A stretch of 64,000 nucleotides of DNA from GCA-003244245 sp052390115 (GTDB lineage: Bacteria > Actinomycetota > Actinomycetes > Mycobacteriales > Pseudonocardiaceae): positions 1-64,000 of the forward strand of contig JBQTHE010000006.1 in the NCBI GenBank assembly GCA_052390115.1, given 5' to 3'. Positions 42,638-51,096 of this stretch are shown in pieces. A program made the position numbers and the translations under genes. The notes beneath the pieces are model-generated. The model had not been told where the DNA came from and ran no database searches. It saw only the letters and a program-made list of their open reading frames with translations. Position 1 is the first letter of the stretch, and each line of letters starts with the position of its first letter.

Positions 42638-43639
42638 TCACGCTCGACGGCGCCCGGCCCGATGACGAGCAGGTAGCGCGATCACGGTCACCGCCACCAA
42701 AGTCAGCGCAGTGCCGATCAGGGTGGTAGCGGTGAGCTGGTTGCCGCCGGCGGGCACGAGCAGGTCGAGCAGTACCGCTCCGATGAGCTGTCCCGCGACG
42801 GTCCCCAGCCCCAGCAGGAGCACCCCGGTGATCGGGACGATTGCCGCGGCGGCGCCGATGAACAGCACGCCCAGCGCGCCGCCAAGGTACAGCCACGGCT
42901 GTGCGGGCAGCGGTTCGGGCAGCCCGCGTATCGCCACCTCCACTGCCGCGACCAGTACCAGCGCGACGATGCCCACGGTGAAGTTGACCAGTGCGGCCGG
43001 CAGCATGCCCGACGTTGCCGGTCCGTCGTGCCGGGCGGCTGCCCCGACCCGCCCGTTCACCGCCTGCTGCCAAGCGGTGCCCACCCCGGCCAGCGCGGGC
43101 AGCAGCACCAGCCACAGGGCCTGCGGCGCGCCGAGCCGGTCGGACATCGTCAGCGCCACGGCGGCCAGCGCGAGGATGGCGCCGGCGACCCGGCGCACGC
43201 TGACCGCCTGCGGCTCCCCGGGCCCCATGCCGGCCCGGTCCACCAGCAAGCTGCTGGCGGTCTGCCCGGCCACTACGGCGACGGTGAACACCGCCACTCC
43301 GATGGTCGCGACGGTCAGACCCTGGCAGGCCACCAGGAACGCGCCACAGATCCCGCCGAGCAGCTGGTACGGGCGCAACCTGCGGTCCCGGACCGCGGCG
43401 ACGACCCGACCCAGCCCGCGGCGCATCCGGGGTCGCGTCGCGGCCACCAGCCCCAGCAGCAGCAGGCCGCCCAGGAAGGACAGCCCGGCGGCGACGACGC
43501 CGTCGTCGATCCGCTGGCCGAGCTCGCCGTTGATCCGAGCCTGCAGGGCCACCGCCAGCCCGAGCCCGACGGCCACCACGGTTCCGACGGCCCGCGCGCC
43601 CAGCGCCGGAGCGGGGTCGACTTCGTCAAGCACTCTCAT
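42638..43639 (-). CDS. DMT-superfamily (YdcZ/DUF606-type) membrane transporter
   Basis: A 333-residue protein with ten hydrophobic helices arranged as two similar halves. Each half opens with the family pattern: GLGLAVALQARINGELGQRI at the N-terminus and AGVGTAWQQAVNGRVGAAA in the second half. This internal duplication identifies the YdcZ branch of the drug/metabolite transporters. The substrate is not known. The ATG start overlaps the pentapeptide gene stop by 4 bp, so the two are translationally coupled. Confidence 0.88.
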   Translation of the reverse strand: MRVLDEVDPAPALGARAVGTVVAVGLGLAVALQARINGELGQRIDDGVVAAGLSFLGGLLLLGLVAATRPRMRRGLGRVVAAVRDRRLRPYQLLGGICGAFLVACQGLTVATIGVAVFTVAVVAGQTASSLLVDRAGMGPGEPQAVSVRRVAGAILALAAVALTMSDRLGAPQALWLVLLPALAGVGTAWQQAVNGRVGAAARHDGPATSGMLPAALVNFTVGIVALVLVAAVEVAIRGLPEPLPAQPWLYLGGALGVLFIGAAAAIVPITGVLLLGLGTVAGQLIGAVLLDLLVPAGGNQLTATTLIGTALTLVAVTVIALPARHRAGRRRA

Positions 43640-44250
43640 ACACCGAGGTCCACCCGCAACCCGTTCGCCACGGCGAAACGGATGGCGGTGTCCACATCGA
43701 TCCGGGCACCGGACAGCCGCGCCTGCACCAGGGCGTCGGCGTCCAGCCGGGCCCCGCGCAGGTCGGCGCCCTCCAGCCGAGCCCCCAGCATCCGGGCCCC
43801 GGTCAGGTCGGCCCCGGAGAGATCAGCGCCCCGCAGATCGGCCTGCACCAGGTTTGCCTCGGTCAGCCGCAACCCGGCGAGCCCGACCTCCCGGAGGTCG
43901 GCGTGACCCAGCGCGGTAAGGCTCAGGTCGACTTCGCGCAGGGTCCACGGGCGCAGCCGGCATTCGCTGATCGTGCTGCCCAGCAGGGAGCAGCGTTCCA
44001 GCACCGAGTCGGCCAGCGTGGTGCGCTGGAAGGTGCAGGTGTGGAATGCCGTCGCGCGGTGCTCGGAGGCGCCGAGGTCGGCGCGGGTGAAGTCGCAACC
44101 GGTGAACCGGCAGCTGCGGGTGCGCAGCCCGCGCAGGTCGGCATCGGTGAACCGGCAGCCGACGAAGCTGCGCCCCTCCCATTCCTGGTCGGCGAACACC
44201 GCGTCGGTGAAATCCTCGCCGGTGCAGCCCTCATCGCCGTTCGCCGTCAC
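43636..44250 (-). CDS. Pentapeptide-repeat protein
   Basis: A 204-residue protein built of A(D/N)Lxx repeats. Examples are FTDADLRGL and FTGCDFTRADL in the first half, and a clean run ANLVQADLRGADLSGADLTG then ARLEGADLRGARLDADALV in the second. The repeats would form a right-handed quadrilateral beta-helix, the fold of MfpA/Qnr proteins that mimic DNA and shield gyrase. No direct evidence ties this one to gyrase. It is coupled to the DMT transporter downstream (4-bp overlap). Confidence 0.92.
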   Translation of the reverse strand: MTANGDEGCTGEDFTDAVFADQEWEGRSFVGCRFTDADLRGLRTRSCRFTGCDFTRADLGASEHRATAFHTCTFQRTTLADSVLERCSLLGSTISECRLRPWTLREVDLSLTALGHADLREVGLAGLRLTEANLVQADLRGADLSGADLTGARMLGARLEGADLRGARLDADALVQARLSGARIDVDTAIRFAVANGLRVDLGV

Positions 44251-44321
44251 GCACCCACCTTGCCAACCCGCTTCGCCGGATCAGGTAGCACCCCAGGGCT
44301 GAACCAGCTGCAGGCTCCGGG

Positions 44322-44561
44322 TCAGTGGGTGAGGGTGCTGAGGAAGGCTCGCCAGGCTGGGGTGGGGACGGTCAGAGCGGGGCCGTCGGGGTCCTTGGAG
44401 TCGCGCACCAGCACCCGGTCCGGCGCGGGCGCGACCTGCACGCAGTCCTTGCCGCCGCTGTAGCTGCTGGTGCGCCAGCCGACCTGGACGCAAGCACCGT
44501 TTCCGCCGCTGTAGCTGCTGGTGTGCCAGACGATGCGGTCCGGCTCAACCGCGGTCATCAT
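44322..44561 (-). CDS. DUF397 protein with internal duplication
   Basis: A 79-residue protein from ATG 44561 (ATG 44558 also possible), with GGAGAGG upstream. DUF397 motifs are W-TSSYSGG--CVQV, then VLVRDSKDPDGPALTVP and a WRAFL end. The first motif occurs twice, 17 residues apart (WHTSSYSGGNGACVQV and WRTSSYSGGKDCVQV), from an in-frame 51-bp duplication. DUF397 proteins pair with XRE/DUF5753 regulators, and the partner gene overlaps its start by 17 bp. In Streptomyces such pairs act in development and behave like toxin-antitoxin or anti-regulator pairs. Confidence 0.9.
   Translation of the reverse strand: MMTAVEPDRIVWHTSSYSGGNGACVQVGWRTSSYSGGKDCVQVAPAPDRVLVRDSKDPDGPALTVPTPAWRAFLSTLTH
44427..44528. 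repeat. 51-bp in-frame tandem duplication inside the DUF397 gene
   Basis: Copies at 44427-44477 and 44478-44528. The best-matching 27 bp (CCGCCGCTGTAGCTGCTGGTG core) differ at only two positions. It duplicates the signature motif of the domain. Confidence 0.8.
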
Positions 44562-45420
44562 GATCCTCTCCATCCGCGTAGAGCCCGGTTGCCAGGGCGG
44601 CAATCAGCTCCCTCGATTGTCCCTCTCCCAGCGCGGTTTCCGCCAGCGCCGCCAGGATGCGCCGGTAGGCCTGAATTTCCTCCGGCTTCTCCAAGAACAG
44701 GCTGGAGGTCTCACTTTCCAGGTAGGCCACTGGTTTGAACTCGGCGAACTCCATCAGCCAGAACGCTCCGGTCATCGCCGCGTGCGCGCCGAGCGCGACC
44801 GGCACCACCCGCAGGGTCAGGTAGGAGCGCGCCGACATCCGCCACAGGTGGCGCAACTGCTCGGCCATCACCGCCGGCCCGCCCACTGGCAAGCGCAACG
44901 CGGACTCGTGCAGGTAGAAGGTGAACCGCGCCGGGCGGTCCCGGCTGAACAAACTCTGCCGGGCCAGCCGGGCGGCCACCCGGTCGTCGACCTCGTCGGG
45001 TGGCACGTTGACGATGCGGCTGATCACCGCGCGGGCGTACTCGCTGGTCTGCAGCAGACCGGGGACGAATATCGCCTCGAATGCGCTGATCGTCACCGCT
45101 TTGTTCTCGTGGTCGATCAGCGTGACGAGCTGTTTGGGCAGCCGGGAGCCGTGCTGCTGGAACCAGCCCGGGGTGTCCTGCTCCCGGCACAGCGCCAGCA
45201 GCCGCTCCCGCTCCGGGCCCTTGACCCGGCACGCCCCGAGGAACGCGGCGATGTCCACCTCGCTGGCCCCGCGCTTTCCGGCCAGCAGCATCGACACGTA
45301 GCTCGGCGTCACGTCGAGCATCTGAGCGGCCTGCTTGCCGGTCAGCCCGGCCTGTTTCATAGCCTCGCGCAGTCCCTCGCCCAACTCCCGGCTGCGAATC
45401 GTCGGCTCGCGATGTGGCAT
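44545..45420 (-). CDS. XRE-family regulator with DUF5753 (Scr1-type) domain
   Basis: A 291-residue regulator from ATG 45420, with GGGAGGTG 6 bp upstream. The N-terminal helix-turn-helix is LREAMKQAGLTGKQAAQMLDVTPSYVSMLLAGKR, split at its helices. The rest is the DUF5753 domain: GWFQQHG, IFVPGLLQTSEYARAVIS, ARLARQSLF, YLHESALRLPVGG, LRVVPVALGAHAAM and VAYLESETSSLFLE. It overlaps the DUF397 gene start. A divergent gene for a 106-residue protein starts 159 bp upstream, the usual trio in Pseudonocardiales, and the gap probably holds shared control sites. Confidence 0.93.
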   Translation of the reverse strand: MPHREPTIRSRELGEGLREAMKQAGLTGKQAAQMLDVTPSYVSMLLAGKRGASEVDIAAFLGACRVKGPERERLLALCREQDTPGWFQQHGSRLPKQLVTLIDHENKAVTISAFEAIFVPGLLQTSEYARAVISRIVNVPPDEVDDRVAARLARQSLFSRDRPARFTFYLHESALRLPVGGPAVMAEQLRHLWRMSARSYLTLRVVPVALGAHAAMTGAFWLMEFAEFKPVAYLESETSSLFLEKPEEIQAYRRILAALAETALGEGQSRELIAALATGLYADGEDHDDRG

Positions 45421-45579
45421 GGTGACACCTCCCGGCGCAAGATCATAGATCACCCCACCGCGAAATTCGACCAGCACGGCCAGATTAACCAGTGGTGAAT
45501 TCATTGCACGACCATTGGTTAACCGGTTACCTGATCATCGGCGGGGCAGCGGACCTCGCCCGATCTTGGGAGGTATCCG

Positions 45580-45900
45580 GTGAGCACACCCTCACCAGCA
45601 CTCGCCGAAGCAAGTCACCTGCTGCACGAGGATCTCTACAACCACCTGCACGAGGCGGAATACCTGGCGGAACAAGACGGCGAGTGGTCCACGGACGACA
45701 GAGAAACGGCGCGCAAGCTGATCGGCGATCTCGTGCTGGTCATCCGCGGGTTGGTGGGCGAGCACAGGCTACAGAGCAGCGGTAACTGCCAGACCTGTCC
45801 GTCGGCGTGGCCCTGCCCGGTGGTGACGACCATCCACGCATTGGTGAAGGACCCGCAACGCCAGTTCGTCGCGCTAGTCCTTCGGGCAAGGGATGAGTGA
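45580..45900 (+). CDS. Small conserved hypothetical protein divergent from the XRE regulator
   Basis: A 106-residue protein from GTG 45580 with GGGAGG 8 bp upstream. It is helical, with HLLHEDLYNHLHEAEYLAEQD and RKLIGDLVLVIRGLVGEH. A cysteine motif CQTCPSAWPCPVV near residue 70 resembles a small metal site. Proteins with this W-PC-VVTTIH ending commonly sit beside XRE/DUF397 pairs in actinomycetes. The function is unknown, and membership of the regulon is an inference from position. Confidence 0.78.
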   Translation: MSTPSPALAEASHLLHEDLYNHLHEAEYLAEQDGEWSTDDRETARKLIGDLVLVIRGLVGEHRLQSSGNCQTCPSAWPCPVVTTIHALVKDPQRQFVALVLRARDE

Positions 45901-45914
45901 TCGCCCAGATCGGC

Positions 45915-48900
45915 TCACCGGAAGTCGCGGGAGTTCGAGCGCACCCGCATGTCCAGTGGTGCGGCGTGCTCGGCCAGCACGTTGATCACCCCCTCGGCGA
46001 TCTGCAGCCAGCCCCGGAGCAGCAGCGCCGGGCAGGCCCGCACGACGGTGCGATACCGGACCCAGAAGCCCGGTGAGCAGATCACGTTCACCATGCCGGT
46101 CTCGTCCTCCAGGTTGAGGAAGGTGACCCCGCCCGCAGTGGCCGGGCGTTGCCGGTGGGTCACCGCGCCGCCGACCAGCACCCGCTCACCGTCGCCGCGG
46201 TCCCCCAGGTCGGCGGCGGGCACCACGCCCAGCTCGGCCAGCTCAGCCCGGAGGAACTGGGTGGGGAAGCTGCCTGGCGAGACCCCGGTGGCCCACACGT
46301 CGGCCGCGGCAAGTTCCAGCGCGCTCATCCCGGGCAGCGCGGGCGCGGCGGCCCCCACCGCGGTGCCCGGCAGCCGATCCGGCCGCTCGGCGGCCACCGC
46401 TCCGGCAGACCACAGTGCTTGGCGGCGATGCGGGGTCAACCGGTCGAACACCCCACCAGTGGCCAGCGCCTCGGCCTGAGCGGTGGTCAATCCCACCCGG
46501 TGCGCGACGTCGGCGATGCTGCGGTAATAGCCGCGCGCTTGCCGCTCCTCGACCAGCCGGGTGGCCAGCGGCTGGCCCACCGTGCGCACGGTGGCCCGCC
46601 CCAGCCGCACCGCCTGCTCCGGGGCGCCCTCCGCGGCCGGTTCCAGCCCGGCGTGCACCCCGCTGGCATTGACGTCCGGGCCACGCACGGTGACGCCGTG
46701 ACGCCGGGCGTCAGCGATCAGTGACTGCGGGGAGTAGAAGCCCATCGGCTGGGCTTGCAGCAGGGCGGCGCAGAACGCGGCCGGGTAGTAGTGCTTGAAC
46801 CAGGCGCTGTAGTAGACCAGCGAAGCGAAGCTGATCGAGTGGCTTTCCGGGAAGCCGAAGTTGGCGAAGGCCAGCAGCTTGCCGTAGATCTTCTCGGCGA
46901 GCTCGCCGGTGATCCCGTGCCGGGCCATGCCGGCGAACAGCCGCTCGCGCAGCCGCTCCATCCGCTCGGTGGACCGTTTGGCGCCCATCGCGCGGCGCAG
47001 CTCGTCGGCCTCGGCGGCGGAGAAGTCGGCGACGTCGATGGCCATCTGCATCAACTGCTCCTGGAACAGCGGCACACCCAGCGTCTTGCGCAGCGCGTTC
47101 GCCAGCCGCGGATGGTCGTAGTCCCAGGCCTCCTGGCCGTTGCGGCGCCGGATGTAGGGGTGTACCGAGCCGCCCTGGATCGGGCCGGGGCGGATCAACG
47201 CGACCTCGACCACCAGGTCGTAGAAGCAGCGTGGCTTCAGCCGGGGCAGGGTGGCCATCTGCGCGCGGGATTCCACCTGGAACACCCCGACCGAATCGGC
47301 CCGGGCGAGCATCTCGTAGACACCCGGATCGGTGGGCTGCAGATCCGCAAGCTGCACCCGGTGCCGGTAGTGCCGGGCGACCAGATCGACCGCGTAGTGC
47401 AACGCGGAAAGCATCCCGAGCCCCAGCAGGTCGAACTTGACCAGACCGGCGGCAGCGCAGTCGTCTTTGTCCCACTGCACCACCGAGCGGTTCTCTCGCC
47501 GCGCCCACTCCACCGGGCAGACCTCGGCCACCGGGCGGGAGCAGATCACCATGCCACCGGAGTGGATGCCCAGGTGCCGGGGGAACCCCTCCAGCTCGGC
47601 GGCCAGCGCCAGCACCGGTTCGGGGATGTCAGTGAGACCTGCTTGCAGGGTCGAACCATCAACACTGTCGGCTCCGGCCGAGCTCAGCGGCCCCCACCGG
47701 TCGATCTGTTTGCTCCAGGCATCCTGGGTGCCGGTCGAGTAGCCCAGCGCCTTGGCCACGTCCCGCACCGCGGAGCGGGCCCGGTAGGTGATCACGTTGG
47801 CGACCTGGGCGGCGCGGTCGCGGCCGTATCTCCGGTAGACGTACTGGATGGCCTCCTCGCGGCGATCGGACTCGATATCCAGGTCGATGTCGGGGTAGCC
47901 GTCCCGGTCCGGGGCCAGGAACCGCTCGAAGAGCAGATCCATCCCCACCGCGTCGACGTTCGTGATGCCCAGCGCGTAACAGACCGCCGAGTTGGCCGCT
48001 GAGCCGCGGCCCTGGCAGAGGATGCCGGCCCGCCGGCAGAACCCCACAATGTCGTGGACGATGAGGAAATAGCCGGGGAAGTTCTTCTCCGCGATGACGG
48101 CCAGCTCATGTTCGATCTGGTGGTAGGCGCCGGGACGCTCGTCGTAGCTGCCGTAGCGGGTGACCGCGCCGAGCCAGGTGAGTTCCCGCAGCCAGCCGGC
48201 CTCGGTGTGGCCAGCGGGGACGTCGAACGGCGGCAGGTCCGGCGCCACCAGGTGCAGATCGAAGGCGCACTCCCGGCCCAGCGCGGCGGCCCGCTCGACA
48301 GCTCCGGGCCAGCGGGCGAACCGGTCGGCCATCTCTTTGCCAGAGCGCAGATGCGCGGTCGCCGCAGCCGGCAACCAGCCGTCCATCTCGTCCAGGCTGC
48401 GCCGGGCCCGGACCGCGGCCAGTGCGGTGGCCAGCCGGTGCCGGGACGGGGTGGCGTAGTGCGCGGCGGTGGTGGCGACGGTGTCCAGCCCAAGTGCTGC
48501 GGCCAGCGCGGCGAGGGCGTCGTTGCGCTCGGTGTCGTCGGCCAGGCCGTGGGCGGTGAGCTCGACGACGACGTGGCCGGAGCCGAACAGCCCGATCAGA
48601 CGGCGGAGCTGGGCGGCCGCAGCGTCCGGACCTTCACACTCCAGCGCCCGGCGCACCGCTGCTTTGCGGCAACCGGTCAGCACCACCCAGTGCCCGCCCG
48701 CGGCCGCTGCCACCGCGTCCAGGTCGTAGACCGGCTTACCCTTCTCTCGACCGCGGAGCTGAGCATCGCTGATCACCCGGGACAGCCTGCGGTAACCCTC
48801 GGGATCGCGGGCCAGCACGAGCAGGTGCTCACCCTCCGGGTCTGCTATCCCGTTCTGTGGAGCGGTGAGGCCGAGGCTGAGCTCGGCCCCGAAGATGGTC

Positions 48901-49340
48901 TTGACGCCCAGCTCGCGAGCCGCCTCGGCGAAGCGCACCACCCCGTACATCCCGTCGTGATCAGTGATCGCGATCGCATCCAGGCCCAACCGGGCGGCCT
49001 CCTCGACCAGCTCCTCGGGGTGACTGGCCCCGTCCAGGAAGCTGAAGTTGGAGTGGCAGTGCAGTTCGGCGTAGGGGGTGCGCGGCTGGGCTAGCACAGA
49101 CTGGGCCGGCGCGAATTGGGCCGGCGTTAGCAACGGCGGTGGCTCGTACCGGTCCCGGTGACGTGTCCACGCCGGGCTGTCCCCGCCGTCCCCAGGGTGC
49201 TCCTCGTCACGATGCTGTGACCTGGAACCCGCTGACTCGGACCGCACCGACCCGGTCCGCCCCGACTCGGAACCAGCAGTCCGCCCGGACAGCGCCCGTT
49301 CCAGATCCGCCCACCGCACCGGCGGGTTATTCCAGCCCAT
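45915..49340 (-). CDS. dnaE2: Error-prone DNA polymerase III alpha subunit
   Basis: The catalytic part of the SOS-induced translesion mutasome. It has 1141 residues. A disordered, charged N-terminus of about 88 residues is followed by the PHP domain (YAELHCHSNFSFLDGASHPEE, DAIAITDHDGMYG), the palm with CQGRGSAANS (442-451) and catalytic aspartates in PDIDLDIE (483-490). The C-terminal helix-hairpin and OB-fold regions (GGAVTHRQRPATAGGVTFLNLEDETG) come next. It starts 10 bp after the DUF222-HNH stop with no room for its own promoter, so expression should come from the LexA box at 50938. Confidence 0.95.
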   Translation of the reverse strand: MGWNNPPVRWADLERALSGRTAGSESGRTGSVRSESAGSRSQHRDEEHPGDGGDSPAWTRHRDRYEPPPLLTPAQFAPAQSVLAQPRTPYAELHCHSNFSFLDGASHPEELVEEAARLGLDAIAITDHDGMYGVVRFAEAARELGVKTIFGAELSLGLTAPQNGIADPEGEHLLVLARDPEGYRRLSRVISDAQLRGREKGKPVYDLDAVAAAAGGHWVVLTGCRKAAVRRALECEGPDAAAAQLRRLIGLFGSGHVVVELTAHGLADDTERNDALAALAAALGLDTVATTAAHYATPSRHRLATALAAVRARRSLDEMDGWLPAAATAHLRSGKEMADRFARWPGAVERAAALGRECAFDLHLVAPDLPPFDVPAGHTEAGWLRELTWLGAVTRYGSYDERPGAYHQIEHELAVIAEKNFPGYFLIVHDIVGFCRRAGILCQGRGSAANSAVCYALGITNVDAVGMDLLFERFLAPDRDGYPDIDLDIESDRREEAIQYVYRRYGRDRAAQVANVITYRARSAVRDVAKALGYSTGTQDAWSKQIDRWGPLSSAGADSVDGSTLQAGLTDIPEPVLALAAELEGFPRHLGIHSGGMVICSRPVAEVCPVEWARRENRSVVQWDKDDCAAAGLVKFDLLGLGMLSALHYAVDLVARHYRHRVQLADLQPTDPGVYEMLARADSVGVFQVESRAQMATLPRLKPRCFYDLVVEVALIRPGPIQGGSVHPYIRRRNGQEAWDYDHPRLANALRKTLGVPLFQEQLMQMAIDVADFSAAEADELRRAMGAKRSTERMERLRERLFAGMARHGITGELAEKIYGKLLAFANFGFPESHSISFASLVYYSAWFKHYYPAAFCAALLQAQPMGFYSPQSLIADARRHGVTVRGPDVNASGVHAGLEPAAEGAPEQAVRLGRATVRTVGQPLATRLVEERQARGYYRSIADVAHRVGLTTAQAEALATGGVFDRLTPHRRQALWSAGAVAAERPDRLPGTAVGAAAPALPGMSALELAAADVWATGVSPGSFPTQFLRAELAELGVVPAADLGDRGDGERVLVGGAVTHRQRPATAGGVTFLNLEDETGMVNVICSPGFWVRYRTVVRACPALLLRGWLQIAEGVINVLAEHAAPLDMRVRSNSRDFR

Positions 49341-49349
49341 GATGTGGCT

Positions 49350-50945
49350 CTAGAAGGGGGGCGGGTCTTCGTCGGGTGGGGGGTGAGGGTCGGGTCGGTA
49401 GTCGTGGGGGTGGCTGGTGTGAGTGTGTCCGGTCGGGTCTGTCCAGATGATGCGGCCGTCGGGGTGTTGATCGACATCCCAACCGGGGGAGTGGGTTTTA
49501 AGTCGGTGGTGGCGGCGGCAACTGGCGTGCAAGTTGTGTTCGCTGGTCGCACCATCGGGATAGGGGATGGTGTGATCGAGGTCGGCGGTGGCGGCGGGTT
49601 GGCCGCAGGTGGGGAATCGGCAGCGCAGGTCGCGAGCGCGGACGAAGTCGGCGAGTCCGGTGGGTGGGGTGTAGGTGGTACGGCCGTAGTCGAGCAGAGT
49701 GCCCGAAGCTGGGTCGGTGAGCAGCCGCCGCCAGGTCCCCTGCGCGGCGATCTCACGGGCCAGACCGGCGGGGATGGGCCCGTGGCCGACCAGCTCGCTG
49801 GGGTAGTCATCTAGCCCGAGCAGCGTGGTGATCGGCACGATTACCGACACCAACGGCTTCCTCGGGCTGGTGCCGCGGCTGGGACCGCAGCGGTGACCAT
49901 TCGAGCCCGTAGCCGCAGGCTCGGTGTGCGGCGTGGCGCTCCCCCTGGCCATAGCGTCGGTAGGCGCGGTTCCGGTAGGCGCGGTTCCGGTAGGCGCGGT
50001 TCCGGTGGAATCGTCGGGGCAGTTGGAGCCGGGGCAGTCGCCATCGCATTGAGGGTCGGGGCAGTCGCCGGTGGCGCCGCAGCGCCGTCCAGTAAGCAGG
50101 TCGACGAGCAGGTCGGCGCGGCGGGCGTCCATCCCCCGGGGATCGTCGCTACCGAGCCCGCGGGCCAGCTCGCAGAGCCGCTGATAGGCCGCGGTGGCGT
50201 CCGGCGCGGACAGCAACGCCCACAGGGAAGCCATCCCGTCCTGGTCCGGGGAGACCACGACCCGCCGGTCGGCGCGCCGGTAGTGGTGGCGTTCGGCGGC
50301 CCCTTCGGGGTCGAGCACCAGCACCGCCCGGGCCAGCGCGGCCCGTAGCTGGGCGATCGTCTGTTGCCCGGCACGGGGCAGCACCCGCGCCTCGAGTGCA
50401 CCCCGCTGCTCACGCGGGAGCAGGTAGCTGGTCTCGGTGATCGCCCGCGCCTTCAATGAATCGATCGTCCCGGCCTGCCACGCGGCCAACGTCCCAGGCA
50501 GATCAGCGATCAGCGTCTCAGCCATCACCAGCCGATTGGCCGCGGTCGTGCGCGACAGCCGCAACGCCACCCCGATCTCGTCGGGAGCGAACTCACTGGC
50601 CCGCGACGGGGTATCACATCGGGCCGCCAGCGGGTGATCACCCGGGCGGCGCTGGGCGAACTCCGCCAACAGCCTCGCCTGTCGCGCCAAGGCCCAGGAT
50701 GCGGTGCGGTCAAACCCGATGATCGTGTCGATCAGTGCTGCATCGGACAGCCCGGCGGGGTCGGCCGTGCTGTGGTCGAGTTCCAGGGCCAACCACCCCG
50801 ACGGCGCGCACTCCGACACTGGAACCGGTGACTCGCCGGTATCCGGCGGCTCAGGGACCTGGTCGAGCCATGCGGGGTCGAACCAGTCCTCCTGGCAGGG
50901 GGCACCCGCGAGAGGTGCATCCTCGGAGTCAACAGTATCGAACAC
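49350..50945 (-). CDS. DUF222/HNH endonuclease-domain protein (13E12 type)
   Basis: A 531-residue protein. The DUF222 region (ALIDTIIGFDRTASWALARQ ... EIGVALRLSRTTAANRLVMA) is followed by a cysteine-rich and TGTAP-repeat linker near residue 300. A C-terminal HNH motif follows: LRCRFPTCGQPAATADLDH, then NLHASCRRHHRLKTH. The closest relatives I know are the 13E12-repeat proteins of mycobacteria. The GTG start at 50945 lies inside a perfect LexA-type box, so it is probably damage-induced and leaderless, or starts further in. It separates imuB from dnaE2 and probably drives dnaE2 transcription. Confidence 0.88.
   Translation of the reverse strand: MFDTVDSEDAPLAGAPCQEDWFDPAWLDQVPEPPDTGESPVPVSECAPSGWLALELDHSTADPAGLSDAALIDTIIGFDRTASWALARQARLLAEFAQRRPGDHPLAARCDTPSRASEFAPDEIGVALRLSRTTAANRLVMAETLIADLPGTLAAWQAGTIDSLKARAITETSYLLPREQRGALEARVLPRAGQQTIAQLRAALARAVLVLDPEGAAERHHYRRADRRVVVSPDQDGMASLWALLSAPDATAAYQRLCELARGLGSDDPRGMDARRADLLVDLLTGRRCGATGDCPDPQCDGDCPGSNCPDDSTGTAPTGTAPTGTAPTDAMARGSATPHTEPAATGSNGHRCGPSRGTSPRKPLVSVIVPITTLLGLDDYPSELVGHGPIPAGLAREIAAQGTWRRLLTDPASGTLLDYGRTTYTPPTGLADFVRARDLRCRFPTCGQPAATADLDHTIPYPDGATSEHNLHASCRRHHRLKTHSPGWDVDQHPDGRIIWTDPTGHTHTSHPHDYRPDPHPPPDEDPPPF
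49958..50002. repeat. Three tandem 15-bp copies in the DUF222-HNH linker
   Basis: CGGTAGGCGCGGTTC occurs exactly three times (49958, 49973, 49988) and encodes TGTAP-TGTAP-TGTAP on the minus strand. It is an in-frame microsatellite likely to vary between strains. Confidence 0.9.
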
Positions 50946-50953
50946 ATGTTCGA
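50938..50953. promoter_or_regulatory. LexA-type SOS box of the DUF222-HNH / dnaE2 unit
   Basis: TCGAACACATGTTCGA, a perfect match to the actinobacterial consensus TCGAAC-N4-GTTCGA. It overlaps the GTG start of the HNH gene. It should control that gene and, by read-through, dnaE2. Confidence 0.9.
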
Positions 50954-50984
50954 TACTAGCAGACGGGGTGAACCAGGTGTTGGT

Positions 50985-51096
50985 GGAGTCTCGGCGGTGC
51001 CAGCGACAAACCGCTGCGCCGACCACGCGGCGGCCAGCGCGTCGAGCGCGTCGTCCAGAGCGACACCGGTCGGTGCCGCGGCCAGGCGGACGCGAG
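50985..51096 (-). pseudogene. DUF429-like C-terminal relic between imuB and the HNH gene
   Basis: In the imuB-HNH gap the minus strand reads TGVALDDALDALAAAWSAQR followed by FVAGTAETPP. This closely matches the VDDVLDA-AAAW-ARR--G pattern near the end of DUF429 (RNase H-like) proteins. Everything upstream in that protein is missing, since imuB occupies the space. It marks an old rearrangement point in the SOS cluster. Confidence 0.5.
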
